NCBI GenBank assembly: GCA_963576735.1
Contig: OY755187.1
Coordinates: 1,240,001-1,304,000 of the forward strand
DNA length: 64,000 bases
DNA from: Bedellia somnulentella
Taxonomy: Eukaryota; Arthropoda; Insecta; Lepidoptera; Bedelliidae
Direction: 5' to 3'
Every line of letters begins with the position of its first letter. Position 1 is the first letter of the stretch. Shown here piece after piece: positions 30,001-37,938 of this stretch. The notes under the pieces are model-generated. The model was given only the letters and a program-made list of their open reading frames with translations, was not told the DNA's origin and made no database searches. Made by a program: the position numbers and the translations under genes.

Positions 30001-31229
30001 AGTCATGGTTGCAAGCTAACAGTTGTCCACTAAAGAGCAATTCAACTAGTGAACCATCTAGTAGTGATCTACCTAACAGTGATCCTAGTAAAAGTGATCC
30101 TGCAAACAGTGATCCTATTAAAAGTGATCCCAACAAAATTGATCCTGCTAATAGTGATCCTAGTAACAAAGATGCTGCTAACAGTGATCTTAATAAGAGT
30201 GATCCTGCAAAAAGTGATCCTACAAACAGTGATCCCGCTAACAATGATCCAACTACCAGTGACCCTATAAAGAGTGATCCTGGAAACAGTGATTCTCCCT
30301 CAAAAGTGCTTTCCTCACTCCTAGGACTGTTCAGTGGTAACGCATTCAGAAGGCTTCTTGGCGATTGTACTGATTTAACGTTGCTCACACATGAGAATTT
30401 GGAAATACTTAAAATTACTCCGGGAGACTATACGGTAAGCACTTTTTGATCAGCTTCACATTTGCATTCTATTATCTTCATCCGATTTGTGATGTGATGA
30501 CCACAGTCCATATATATAGAATGTTTCCCAACATTTGAATCGTATAATCTTAGACAAATTTCATCCACTATTGGACTTCTTCCACATCCCAAATGTTCTC
30601 AGCAACATTTTGACATCTGGTGTTTAGGAATACCCATTTTTTGCATGCATGCAGTTGCTATAGATTAAGAGATGATTCTCAGCCGCTTTGTGCGAATACA
30701 TTGGGACTTAGCCAAGTATAAAACTCAGCCTCTTGGATTCTTCACATTTTATTCCCTCCTCACTAGTTACCAGGAAAAATAAGCACCCCACAAACTATTT
30801 TATCCATGCAAAACGTGGGTACTCTGAACACCAGGTGACAAAGTCACGTGATGTTCAGAAGTATTAGTACCTCTGCCAACCCCTTCGGGGATATTCGGCG
30901 TGAACATTTATGTTATGTTATGAAATTAATTTTTCACAATCTTTTTTTCTTTCTAGCTCTTACCACCACGAGAATACTACAAAGACCCTCGACTAGAAGT
31001 GGTGATGTACCTTGGGGTACCACCATGTGTATTTTCTGGTGGTTCCACCTTATATGTGTCTGTAGAAGATTCTGATGGTGGTACTTTGGTCACCATTCCT
31101 CCTAAAAGTAATACCCTTAATTTGGTGTATTGCGATCAAGGGGCAGCGGGATTCACTAAATACCTCAGTAAAATTACCTTACCTCCCGGTGAAGGATTTT
31201 ATTTGATTACTTGTACGTATCGTGAGTAG
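14135..31229 (+). CDS. OGFOD1: OGFOD1, 2OG/Fe(II) prolyl hydroxylase (nine exons, 706 aa)
   Basis: Family members hydroxylate a proline of ribosomal protein uS12 (RPS23). Exons: 14135-14351, 14468-14655, 21181-21468, 26648-26833, 27552-27746, 28314-28442, 29156-29309, 29944-30434 and 30957-31229. They sum to 2121 nt in one frame with GT/AG at every intron. The catalytic N-terminal domain has H259-D-D261 in LLVHDDL, RRVAFILYLAP, distal H357 in TFHQ and R369 in RLSINGWFHGP, which are the iron and 2-oxoglutarate ligands. The second, non-catalytic domain includes SPTYM, LQEFLLPEQY and the final NLVYCD block. Unusual parts are a 135-residue acidic N-terminus, a longer loop between the two His ligands, and a repeat of SDP units at about residues 492-569. 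The two N-terminal exons are joined on phase and a short similarity only, so they are less sure than the rest. Confidence 0.9.
14468..14655 (+). CDS. OGFOD1: OGFOD1 exon 2
   Basis: Acceptor TGTTTTCAG. Encodes a polyserine run and acidic residues, then ends NSNIK before donor GTATAT, phase 0. Reading on past this donor gives a stop at 14770-14772 overlapping AATAAA. Confidence 0.72.
14768..14774 (+). terminator. possible intronic polyadenylation signal
   Basis: TCAATAAAA overlaps the in-frame stop reached if the exon 2 donor is not used. It would give a 172-residue short protein without the hydroxylase domain. Confidence 0.35.
14988..15019. repeat. TA microsatellite
   Basis: About 15 uninterrupted TA units in OGFOD1 intron 2. 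A similar run lies at 21009-21036. Confidence 0.9.
15875..17797 (+). mobile_element. RTE-type LINE, 5'-truncated, in OGFOD1 intron 2
   Basis: Bounded by an 11-bp target duplication ATTATAAAATT (15864-15874 and 17798-17808). It covers the reverse transcriptase to the 3' end GGCGTGAGTATATG and lies in the same direction as the host gene. It carries a stop in the catalytic box and two further frame breaks. Confidence 0.9.
15946..17773 (+). pseudogene. RTE reverse transcriptase, broken
   Basis: Open from 15946 to 16947 with KVPRDWCKAVIVPLYKRKG, NYRGISRLSVVGKLYAKV, AGFRKGMGCMDQIF, FIDLEKAYDRV and GVRQGCVASPWLFNLF. The tyrosine of the catalytic YADD box is a TAG stop (16945-16947), directly followed by ADD. 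A deletion near 17126-17135 shifts the frame, and a small insertion near 17436 adds another stop. The last piece (17462-17773) ends SAYPNGN. Confidence 0.9.
17810..18445. other. OGFOD1 intron 2 sequence without recognised element
   Basis: AT-rich. It contains a small hairpin at 18241-18303 whose arms are GTATACGGACGCC and GACGTCCGTATAC. Confidence 0.5.
18446..19010 (-). mobile_element. Penelope-like element remnant with inverted arms
   Basis: Arms at about 18451-18585 and 18878-19005 are inverted copies (both with AACGTCGGGCTTTAAAAATA). The loop encodes on the minus strand, 18850-18646, the C-terminal end of a Penelope-like protein, from ILAKENRLIPRMIRESIEIK through HPNFNRDDGW to a stop. This is the region after the GIY-YIG nuclease in such elements. 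The reverse transcriptase is absent. Confidence 0.65.
19027..19134 (-). mobile_element. SINE-A fragment
   Basis: Begins AAGTATCGTTGGTGATGG and ends GCCGGTACTACACGGG, so the tail half is missing. Confidence 0.75.
19135..19726. other. intron sequence, no recognised element
   Basis: AT-rich stretch with short A-rich repeats near 19145-19170. Nothing coding seen. Confidence 0.5.
19727..19962 (-). mobile_element. SINE-A copy
   Basis: From the ACATACATACATATACTCACGG tail to GCCGACACTACATAGC. Subfamily with GGAATGAGAACTTCCTC and CCCCTATACTCTTAG, related to 34230, 34665 and 61702. The head part is shortened near GGGTAGAAATTCTAAGC. Confidence 0.85.
20246..20566 (-). mobile_element. SINE-B copy
   Basis: Tail ACATAACATAAACGTTCACG at the left, tRNA-type B box (GACCCAGGATTTGAACAC) at the right. 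The head is cut short before the A box. Confidence 0.85.
20567..20606 (-). mobile_element. SINE-C fragment
   Basis: AAAGAAAAATTTCGACACAGGC matches the centre of SINE-C (compare 32090). Confidence 0.5.
21181..21468 (+). CDS. OGFOD1: OGFOD1 exon 3
   Basis: Acceptor TTTTCCAACAG. 96 codons in phase 0 covering the start of the hydroxylase domain (FTCSPFRLCLIKDFL, LYEYHQTADL, IRGIYELLKTD, MNW), then donor GTAAGT. Confidence 0.92.
21507..21690 (+). mobile_element. SINE-A copy (degenerate, tail lost)
   Basis: Head CCCTGTAGTGCTGGCTTACC and centre TTTTTGGGCGATGCAGTTGG in OGFOD1 intron 3. It ends near CTCAAGCTCTGA. Confidence 0.78.
21930..22106 (+). mobile_element. RTE LINE fragment (old)
   Basis: Diverged copy of 16660-16830 of the RTE reverse transcriptase: GTGGGAGGTGTTCTCCAAGC, TCACTCTATGAGGATTCC and TAGGGTGTCC align. 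No open frame. Confidence 0.7.
22335..22585 (-). mobile_element. Helitron-like repeat fragment
   Basis: The minus strand begins TATTAACATTATAAATGTGA, similar to the 5' ends at 24559 and 48173, and ends near GAAGTCTGTCGGGTCAGG. No CTRR end is clear. Confidence 0.45.
22601..22972 (-). mobile_element. SINE-B copy, variant head
   Basis: Full-length minus copy. The left tail includes AACATAAACGTTCACGCC. The tRNA-like head differs from other copies (CCCTTCTGTTTTTCGGGCGG). In OGFOD1 intron 3. Confidence 0.85.
22973..23640. other. OGFOD1 intron 3 sequence without recognised element
   Basis: AT-rich, no reading frame or repeat recognised. Confidence 0.5.
23645..24558 (-). mobile_element. jockey/CR1-like LINE, 3' part
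   Basis: Minus-strand remnant. It encodes FADDTSL (reverse transcriptase catalytic box, 24506-24526), then KFLGIIIDSKLQWG, LSKRLSSAAYAVRKI, LWGKAADVHKVFVLQKRAI and LREKFKDIGILTVP (24306-23884). It is continuous with 26048-26112 once the inserted Helitron is removed. Confidence 0.82.
25205..25315 (+). mobile_element. tRNA-like SINE head with extra internal sequence
   Basis: CTCCGTGGCGTAGCGGTATA resembles an A box, and CCCGGGTTCGTATC a B box. About 45 extra bases separate them compared with a tRNA. Lies inside the Helitron. Confidence 0.4.
25738..25938 (-). mobile_element. SINE-A copy (old)
   Basis: Diverged throughout but aligned by CCATAAATTCCATAAAAGGG, GTGATGGGTCACAAACTGC and ATCGCCCAACAATCACTT. 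Confidence 0.7.
26048..26112 (-). mobile_element. LINE reverse transcriptase, part upstream of the Helitron
   Basis: Encodes GVPQGSILGTLLFLIYIND on the minus strand, the motif preceding the catalytic box of the LINE at 23645-24558. Older LINE sequence may continue to about 26250. Confidence 0.75.
26336..26575 (-). mobile_element. SINE-A copy
   Basis: Subfamily with ACATTTGGAAGTTGATAG and AAAGTATCGTTGGTGAT. It ends 73 bases upstream of OGFOD1 exon 4. Confidence 0.82.
26648..26833 (+). CDS. OGFOD1: OGFOD1 exon 4 (HxD iron ligands)
   Basis: Acceptor TTTCTTTTCAG. Encodes LLVHDDLMGTRRVAFILYLAP followed by an Arg/Pro-rich loop (PARPRPPRWRRRAGGK) not typical of the family, then donor GTGAGA. Phase 0. 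Confidence 0.93.
27077..27329 (-). mobile_element. SINE-A copy
   Basis: Full-length in OGFOD1 intron 4, same subfamily as 8257 and 59417. Confidence 0.88.
27552..27746 (+). CDS. OGFOD1: OGFOD1 exon 5 (distal His)
   Basis: Acceptor CCTATTCCAG. 65 codons: an acidic loop (DNGDEDQDITDVEEIE), LGGALECLN, then MALFPVGSDTFHQ with the distal iron-binding His357. Donor GTAAGT. Confidence 0.93.
27795..27960 (+). mobile_element. SINE-A copy (old, tail lost)
   Basis: CAGCTAAGAATAGCAC through TTCCAAAAGTGGC with many changes, in OGFOD1 intron 5. Confidence 0.65.
27998..28252 (+). mobile_element. SINE-C-like copy, head inverted relative to tail
   Basis: A tRNA-like head on the minus strand (GATACCACAGCTCAGTTGG; GTTGGAGTCCCGC) at 27998-28075 is followed at 28230-28252 by the plus-strand SINE-C tail AGTAATAATCCCCAGATGAGG. 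Confidence 0.6.
28314..28442 (+). CDS. OGFOD1: OGFOD1 exon 6 (2-oxoglutarate Arg)
   Basis: Acceptor ATTTTTGCAG. 43 codons containing RLSINGWFHGP, whose Arg369 should bind 2-oxoglutarate. Donor GTAAGA. Confidence 0.93.
28505..28543 (+). mobile_element. short RTE LINE scrap
   Basis: TGGTGTGAAAGATGATATTG and AAAGATAGAAAA match the RTE sequence at 8922-8960. Confidence 0.55.
28708..28958 (+). mobile_element. SINE-A copy
   Basis: Full-length plus copy in OGFOD1 intron 6. Confidence 0.9.
28967..29189 (+). repeat. tandem duplication containing a copied 3' splice site
   Basis: 28967-29048 and 29104-29189 are imperfect copies, both containing CTTCACAAACCCACCAC and CCATTTCAGATTCCCCT. The second is the real intron 6 acceptor and start of exon 7. 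Confidence 0.8.
29156..29309 (+). CDS. OGFOD1: OGFOD1 exon 7
   Basis: Acceptor ACCATTTCAG. Encodes IPLELWVSPTYMSPRARSQI and SLQEFLLPEQYQAVLEALAH, the linker and start of the second domain. Donor GTTAGT leaves one base of Asp. Confidence 0.92.
29513..29731 (-). mobile_element. SINE-A copy (tail lost)
   Basis: In OGFOD1 intron 7, from AATATAAATCCCTAG to GCCGACACTACACAG. Confidence 0.85.
29944..30434 (+). CDS. OGFOD1: OGFOD1 exon 8 with SDP repeats
   Basis: Acceptor TTTATTGCAG, completing Asp. Encodes VEWEWWGPYTVRKCRR, then the SDP repeat block, then LLGLFSGNAFRRLLGDCTDL of the second domain. Donor GTAAGC, phase 0. Confidence 0.92.
30061..30292 (+). repeat. 15-bp in-frame minisatellite
   Basis: About 15 units around AGTGATCCTGCTAAC, each giving five residues (A/S/T/I)(N/K)SDP. 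The period of 15 keeps the frame. The minus strand is open as well, but only as a shadow. Confidence 0.93.
30600..30921 (+). mobile_element. SINE-B: old inverted part followed by a younger 3' part
   Basis: 30600-30790 is a diverged minus-orientation SINE-B segment. 30795-30921 is a well-conserved plus-orientation 3' part ending TATGTTATGTTATG. In OGFOD1 intron 8, ending about 35 bases before exon 9. Confidence 0.7.
30957..31229 (+). CDS. OGFOD1: OGFOD1 exon 9 (C-terminus)
   Basis: Acceptor CTTTCTAG. 90 codons and TAG. Contains LEVVMYLGV, GGTLVTIPPKSNTLNLVYCD and the final GEGFYLITCTY, matching the C-terminal sheet of the family. Confidence 0.93.
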   Translation, partial: LLPPREYYKDPRLEVVMYLGVPPCVFSGGSTLYVSVEDSDGGTLVTIPPKSNTLNLVYCDQGAAGFTKYLSKITLPPGEGFYLITCTYRE

Positions 31230-32049
31230 ATACTCGAAGATTTAGGCTGTTTTTTTGTTGTTGTTGAAATTGTAAAAACTTGATTTCGTAAAATGTGTGG
31301 TATGGTTCTTTTTGTGGTTACATTTATGTACAACGAGTGTTAACTTGATCGAGCTTGACAATTAAATTATTTAAAGCGTCCCCACCATCCAACAGATTTC
31401 AAACAAGTGTCATTTGAAACATCTATTAGAATAGAGAACTTTTTACTATTGGCGACATATTTCAAATGCTTGGGGTTTAGATTTTATAATAAATTCTTCT
31501 TTTTTACTTACACATATAAAAAAATATTTTTGTTTAAAAATAAATACATTTGTGCCGAAAAGTTATTTTTTTATTATAAAAAAACCAAAATGTTTTTGCA
31601 ATTAACACAGGTACTTTAGACTTTTTTGGGTCCCAATGAAAAAAATTGACACATATCCCATGACTGTTGTAGGGTGGGGACGGGGTTCATACAAAATCCC
31701 CCATGGTCCTTTCAGAGCAAGATCTTGTTTTTATTAAACTATACTGCTTGTTTATTGTAGTTGTTTAAGTTATATCAAATATTCTTTACCACAAAAATAT
31801 CCATATGCAACTTTTTGAGGGATGAGCCTCGGAGTGGTTTTTAAATGGTTTATTGTACAGATAATGATTTGCTGTCTCTGTCATTTCATGTATGTTTAGT
31901 TTATATCATGATGATATAGCGCATATTATTCCTGACAATATGTATATTGTATGAAGATAATTTATATTAAACCTAATAAGTAATATTTTAGAATCTGTGA
32001 AAGTAAATCTTATTTAAATAAGGAATAACAATATAGTTTGTTATGTTTG
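31230..32049 (+). other. probable OGFOD1 3' untranslated region and flank
   Basis: AT-rich and free of recognised repeats until 32050. AATAAAT occurs at about 31540. No other gene seen. Confidence 0.5.
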
Positions 32050-32290
32050 AAACTAAAGCTATTACTAATAAATAAAGAATAAATAAAGGAAAGAAATTTC
32101 GACACAGGCGGGAATCGAACCCGCGACCTCGAGTATACGCCCCGACGCTCTGCCAATTGATCTGACCGTGTCAATTGGCTGCCAGTGCGAAATTCTTCTA
32201 TCCTTTATTTCTTTTACACGTTTAAGTTGTTTATTCTTTATTTATTAGTAATAATCCCCACATGAGGTTTTCATGAACAAAAAGATTTCA
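32050..32290 (+). mobile_element. SINE-C with inverted 5' part
   Basis: 32050-32170 reads in minus orientation to the tRNA-like head (GGGAATCGAACCCGCGACC). 32185-32290 then reads in plus orientation to the tail AGTAATAATCCCCACATGAGG. The pattern fits twin priming. Confidence 0.75.
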
Positions 32291-32940
32291 AATAAAGCTA
32301 TTACTGTAAAGTAAAGTGCAATAAAAAGTACTTATCCATAAAAATTCAACCAATGCTAAATTAAATAGTGTTTTCTTTAATATAAATTACCTGCATACAA
32401 TGAACTCTTTATAAATATATGTTAAACCTAAATATTGAACAATCTGCTCTTCAGAAAGTTACGTTGAATTGTTAATAATTTTTAGTTCATGAATGAAATC
32501 GTTTAGTAAACATTAGATGAGTGAATGAAGTTTGCAAGTGAAATAGGTCAAAGATTGAATGAAGTTTGTAAGTGAAGTAGGTCAATGATTGAATGGTTTA
32601 GTATTTGTAGTAGCATGTCTAGTGTGTTGTGAATAGTATGACGTGATTGTATTTTTGTACGAATCGACAGATGTAATAATGTATTTATGGATTTCTATGT
32701 TATGTTATAATGGACCGATTTTGACTTTAGGATGTCTTTAAAAATAATAAGTTGTATGTTTGAAAGAAATACACTTCCTGCGACTGAGAGGAATGATAAG
32801 AGGGACGGATGCAGCCCTACCAAAACTTTATATAGTATTGAGTGATTTTACTAGACAGTATGATATGTTTTGCTAAATGTTTGAAATTGTTATCGTTCTA
32901 GCATTATTATGGCGTTATCACAGAAAATGATCGACCAGCA
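32291..32940. other. no recognised feature
   Basis: AT-rich. Two near-identical GAATGAAGTTTG(C/T)AAGTGAA units lie at 32524-32580. Confidence 0.5.
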
Positions 32941-33074
32941 GGGCAAGCACGAGCCGTGTTTTAACTAGTTATCGCGTGGGATAAAGCAGCCATCTCTTAC
33001 GCACTTACTTAGTATCGTATACTGCCATCTCATTCTAACCGTTTTCGTGTCTATAAAATAGCGCTCGTGCTTGC
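32941..33074 (+). mobile_element. MITE, copy 2
   Basis: GGGCAAGCACGAGC at the left and GCTCGTGCTTGC at the right form the terminal inverted repeats. The core contains TTATCGCGTGGGATAAAGC. Confidence 0.82.
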
Positions 33075-33717
33075 TATACTGGAAGTGACTACAGTTTCAT
33101 TACATTAATATTTTGATTCTTCAAATGATACTATTAATAATAGAGCAAAATTTTCCTTCCGATTCACAGAAATCACTTCAAGTTATTTGAGATTTGTTTG
33201 TTTAAATTAGTAATAAGTCCAAATAGACCACAAAGCTTTAAATATATTCAAAGATATAATGTTTGCTGCATTGATACCATCGACATTATCTATATCAAAG
33301 TGACTTTAAAATTTTACTTTCAAGTAATTTTGTTTCCAAATTCGTAACTATTATGCTTCTTCGTATGACCTTAATTACAGCTCTGTTAATTTCTGAACTT
33401 GATCTAAAATTTTCTTTTCATTCTTTCAAAGCTATTCTCATGCTAAAATATCATTTATATATACGATGGTCAATGCATTTCCACTATCAATAAAGATATG
33501 TCTGTCATTATGACAGCTTATTTTCAAAGGAAAGCTTTTAACTAAAGGAATCATTGTACATGCTTTTTTTGTTTCTGATTCTAAAACAAAAGGTACATTT
33601 ATATGTTTGTTTGTGTAAATACACGGTGTTGTAAATAGTTTCTGCTGTAAGAAATAAATTGTAAGACACTAAACTTTGTTTTATTCTTATTGAACTGCAG
33701 GGCTTTATTACTTTAAC
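33075..33717. other. no recognised feature
   Basis: AT-rich sequence with only short reading frames and no recognised repeat. Confidence 0.5.
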
Positions 33718-33832
33718 ATAAATACCACTCACGGCTCTAGATTCCTAAAAGGGGTTGCCAGAGCTAAGGAATTAGAAATTCCTCAGCCTCTTTTTAAAGT
33801 TAATTGGGGAGAAGATTTTAAAATAATAAAGG
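33718..33832 (-). mobile_element. SINE-A fragment (3' half)
   Basis: CACTCACGGCTCTAGATTCC through AAAATAATAAAGGC. The 5' half is absent. Confidence 0.78.
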
Positions 33833-34229
33833 CACCACACAGCACACACAGACAATTTTCCGCATTACGTTTCCTTTGTAACATCCTTAATCAATAAAAA
33901 TTGCAATTGCAAAACTAAATAGAGAATAAGACGACCGCCCCGAAGTGAGAGGTGTAAAAGAGGAGCGTATGAGGTGGATATTGTCAGTCTTTGCTACCCA
34001 CCCCCATAAGAATAGGCATGTAGGCTATTTAAATATATACGGACATATTATACACAGATCGAAATTCCAAACAGTATCATGCATACCTAATTTAAATAAC
34101 TTTTCGTTTAAATTAAGCTAAACATTATTTCTTTCAACTACATTTTTTTTGGGAGAAGCTGCTTCATCGCATTATTGTTCTGATTTGGTTAGTTTGTATT
34201 AGGCCTACTTTCACCAAATTCTAGTAAAT

Positions 34230-34476
34230 GACATACATACATATACTCACGGTTATAAATCCCGTAACGGGGTAGCCTGAGCTTTGGAATGAAAAATTCC
34301 CCAGCCACTTTTGGAACTTGATTGGGGAAAAGATGGTAGCAATAAATGTTTTTGGTGACGGGTCTCCAACCACATCGCTTAAAAATCACTTAAAAAGCCC
34401 CTATACCCTTAGTCGCCTCTTACGATCACCCAAGGGTAGAAATGGGGTAGTGTTATTCTAAGCCGACACTACACGG
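34230..34476 (-). mobile_element. SINE-A copy in duplication unit 1
   Basis: CATACATATACTCACGGTTA to GCCGACACTACACGGC. Subfamily with GGTGACGGGTCTCCAACCAC. Confidence 0.9.
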
Positions 34477-34663
34477 CATATTATACACAGCTCAAAATTC
34501 CAAACAGTATCATGCTTACCTAATTTAAATAACTTTTCGTTAAAATCAAGTTAAACATTATTTCTTTCAACTAAATTTTTTTTGGGAGAAGCTGCTTTAT
34601 CGCATTATTGTTCTGATTTGGTTAGTTTGTATTAGGCCTACTTTCACCAAATTCTAGTAAATG

Positions 34664-34908
34664 ACATACATACATATACTCACGGCTATAAATCCCTTAA
34701 TGGGGTAGCCAGAGCTTTGGAATGAAAAATTCCTCAGCCACTTTTGGAAGTTGATTGGGGAAAAGATGGTAATAAATGTTTTTGGTGACGGGTCTCCAAC
34801 CACATCGCCCAAAAATCACTTAATAAGCCCCTATACCCTTAGTCGCCTCTTACGATCACCCAAGGGTAGAAATGGGGTAGTGTTATTCTAAGCCGACACT
34901 ACACGGCT
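34664..34908 (-). mobile_element. SINE-A copy in duplication unit 2
   Basis: Same subfamily as unit 1. TAGTAAATGA flanks it on both sides (before 34664 and at 34909-34918), an intact target duplication, so this copy marks the original insertion. Confidence 0.9.
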
Positions 34909-35324
34909 AGTAAATGAAGCGTTAACTAATCAGTCTTTAATATGAACATTGATATTATAATGTCTATTTCCTTCGGGATAAATGTAACAGTCCCTAAATA
35001 ACATGGTGAAATTGGTGAAGAACGAGACTGTGTCGACGAAGGTTGCGTACCTTATTTATACTCAGAATCACGAAAAGGTATTCGCTGAAGGTCATACAGG
35101 TTTACGCACCGACCTCAACACACTCCGACGATGAGGTGCAATAGGTGTTATTATTCCTAAGTATTACATAACGATTATAAAATAACGAGCGCGTCTCGCG
35201 AGGTCCAGAATCTAACTAACTTAAATAATGAATTTGATTTAAATCAATAACCATTATTAAAAGAAATGCGGTGTTGCAATAATATAGAAAGTAAAAGTAC
35301 CAGTGTGACTGAGACGCTGGTTGA

Positions 35325-35397
35325 TAGAAATAAGGGTTATAAGATCGATAGTCTCGCCCGATGGGAACTAACGGCGTGAGTAAATGTATGTGTGTTG
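35325..35397 (+). mobile_element. RTE LINE 3' scrap
   Basis: GATAGTCTCGCCCGATGGGA then GGCGTGAGTAAATGTATG matches the 3' end of the RTE element. Confidence 0.7.
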
Positions 35398-35511
35398 AAA
35401 GACATAGTTATCATCATATACATAAATCTCTACAAAAAAACTAAATGATAAAATATTTATATTTTTCTCCTTTACACTTCCAAAATTATTGGCTCTATTA
35501 CTAAAGAAGTG

Positions 35512-35755
35512 CTGTGTAGTGTCGGCTTAGGATAGCACTACCCCAATTCTTCCGGCGGGTGTACGTAAGAGGCGACTAACGGTATTGGGGCTTTAAAGGG
35601 ATTTTTGGGCGATGCGGTTGGAGACCCATCACCAACAACCTTTATTTTACCATCTTTTCCCCACTTAACTTTCTAAAAGTGGCTGAGGAATTTCTGATTA
35701 ATTAGCTCTGGCAACCCCATCTAGGGATTTATAGCCGTGAGTATATGTATGTATG
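35512..35755 (+). mobile_element. SINE-A copy
   Basis: Full-length plus copy, GCTGTGTAGTGTCGGC to GTATATGTATGTATG. Confidence 0.9.
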
Positions 35756-35840
35756 TACTAAATAACTACCCCTTTTTATGATAGCAGACGTGAGTGTGAG
35801 TGATCGGTAGGAAAACATCAATAGACTCAAATTACACAAA

Positions 35841-36062
35841 TACACACATATACTCACGGCAATAATTCACAACATGGGGTAGCCAGCGAAACTCCTCAAC
35901 CACATTTGGAAGTTGATAGGGTTTCTTTGAAAGTATCGTTGGTGATGGGTCTCCAACCTCATCTCCCAGAAACCACGTTAAAAAAACCCATACCCTTAGT
36001 CGTCTCTTACGACACCCGTGGGTAGAAAGTGGTAGTGAAAAGTTAAGCCGGCACTACACGAC
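35841..36062 (-). mobile_element. SINE-A copy
   Basis: Subfamily with ACATTTGGAAGTTGATAGG and AAAGTATCGTTGGTGATGGG. Slightly deleted near the tail. Confidence 0.83.
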
Positions 36063-36165
36063 AAAGTCAAATTAATTGCAAAAAAAATATTAGACCACAT
36101 TTAAGCAACAGGTGCCATTATGCCTAAGTTATTGCTCGTAATAACGTAGCTCGTAATAAAGCAAC

Positions 36166-36531
36166 TGTGATAGCTCAATGGGTAGATAGAACACCGGTTA
36201 TCGTGCAAACGACTACTGTTCAAATCCCGGGTCGGGCCTACACCAATTTGTCTTTTCTAAAGACATATGCGTGGTTAATTTATCATGGTTGTAAACGGTG
36301 AGGGAAAACATCGTGAGGAAATCCACATAGCTGAGTTGTACTTAGTCATGTGACAGTGTATTCGTACAAAACGGCGATAAGCCTGCCCCCTATCACGTGA
36401 GTACACTGACCATGCAAAACGTGGGTACTCTGAACACCAGGTGACAAAGTCACGTGACGTTCGGAAGTATTAGTACGTCTGCCAACTCCTTCGGGGATAT
36501 TCGGCGTGTACGTTTATGTTATGTTATGTTA
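36166..36531 (+). mobile_element. SINE-B, full-length reference copy
   Basis: tRNA-like head: TGTGATAGCTCAATGGGTAG (A box) and GTTCAAATCCCGGGTCGGGC (B box). The body contains two TCACGTGA motifs and the tail is TATGTTATGTTATGTT. Best copy for defining the family in this window. Confidence 0.9.
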
Positions 36532-36772
36532 TTGCTCGTAATCATTCATTTATTTTCAGTATCACGGTTAACCACACAGATTTTGATAGTTTTCGAAATA
36601 GTTCGCTTGATAAAACCACATTTAGATACTAAAACCACAACTGGAGTCTATTTGATCAGCTTGGTCGTATTAATGAACTATCAATGATAATTGCGGTTTA
36701 CACATTCATACATTAACAACGAATTACCTAAAATACCTTCCAATTAACGAATTTTCTGTTCGGAAAACATGT

Positions 36773-37017
36773 ATACATACATATACTCACGGCTACAAAT
36801 CCCTAGAAGGGTAGCCAGAGCTTCGGAATAAGAAATTCAACAGCCACTTTTGGAAGTTTTCGTGGGGAAAAGATGGTGAAAGAAAGGTTTTCGATGATGG
36901 GTCTCCAACCGCATTGCCCAAAAATCACTTAATAGGCCCTAATAGCCTTAGTCGCCTCTTACGAACACCCACGGGATAACATGGGGTAGTGCTATTCAAA
37001 GCCGACACTACACAGCT
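36773..37017 (-). mobile_element. SINE-A copy
   Basis: Full-length minus copy ending GCCGACACTACACAGC. Confidence 0.88.
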
Positions 37018-37204
37018 AATTCGAAATAGTATGTCTAAAAAATAATGATATTTAAGGGGGGGGGGGTAACCCTCGCCTTTTTTGAAATTATTATGTGTGG
37101 TTATCATGGTTTTAATGAAGTGGGCTTGGGGGAAAATAAAGTAAGGAAACCTGCATGGCTAACTTAAAACATGTATTACTGCTTCTTATCTTGTAAGTAA
37201 TTAA

Positions 37205-37325
37205 ATAATAAATAAATAAATAGGGACAAATTAAACACAGATTTAGTTAGCCCCAAACTAAGTAAGATTTGTATTATGGGATACTAACTGGATATATTTA
37301 ATATTAAATAATAAACATATAAAGT
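37205..37325 (-). mobile_element. SINE-D 3' part
   Basis: Inverse complement of 905-985 (AGTTAGTATCCCATAATACA and TTAGTTTGGGGTAACTTGA equivalents). No tRNA head. Confidence 0.6.
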
Positions 37326-37373
37326 AGGTGCACTGTCAAACGAAACGTGGGTACTTTGGTCGATATTAATCAT

Positions 37374-37770
37374 AACTGTGATAGCTCAATGCATAAGAAC
37401 TTCCGTCCATCATGCAGACAGGCGTGGGTTTATATCCCAGGTCGGGCCTACATTTATTTAACAAACCAGATAACTATGTCACGTGATGTTGAGAAGAATT
37501 AGTACCTCTGCCAACCCCTTCGGGGATATTCAAGGAGAACGTTCGAGTCTTTGAGTCTTGAGATGTTCAGAAGGGCAAGCACGAGCGGTGTTTAAACTAG
37601 TTATCGCGTGGGATAAAGCAGCTGTCTCTTACGCACTTACTTAGTATCGTATACTGCCATCTCATTCTAACCGTTATCGTGTCGATAAAATAGCGCTCGT
37701 GCTTGCCCTCGATGTATTTGTACCTTGGCCACCTCTTTGGGGATATACAGTGTGAACGTTTGAGGTTTAG
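37374..37770 (+). mobile_element. SINE-B, old copy with a MITE inside its 3' part
   Basis: Head ACTGTGATAGCTCAATGC at 37374. The body is shortened and the 3' part is repeated in degenerate form at 37709-37770. The MITE at 37573 interrupts it. Confidence 0.65.
37573..37708 (+). mobile_element. MITE, copy 3 (best termini)
   Basis: 136 bp with terminal inverted repeats GGGCAAGCACGAGCG and CGCTCGTGCTTGCCC. No coding capacity. The core matches copies 1 and 2. Confidence 0.88.
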
Positions 37771-37938
37771 TTTAAGTTGGATAGACTTGGGACAACTTTA
37801 TAATTTCATATTTGACGTTAAATTGTAATCCATCGACCAATAATCGATCAAGGTCCAATTATATATTGATTATTACAACCTCTCAAAATAAAAGCCACCC
37901 TCATAGTTACCTTTATTTTGTGTAGAAGAGATAGAATG

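Larger units (their letters stand above)
34044..34908. repeat. 433-bp tandem duplication including a SINE-A copy
   Basis: Units 34044-34476 and 34477-34908 are about 95% alike by eye. Each has about 190 bp of unique sequence (with GGGAGAAGCTGCTT) plus a SINE-A copy. Confidence 0.9.

Noticed and set aside
29969..30388. 139-residue minus-strand ORF with repeated GSL units
   Set aside because: It is the antisense shadow of the SDP minisatellite in OGFOD1 exon 8; a 15-bp repeat keeps several frames open.
34044..34908. CRISPR-like or satellite array
   Set aside because: Only two long units with a SINE inside and no spacers. The organism is an insect.
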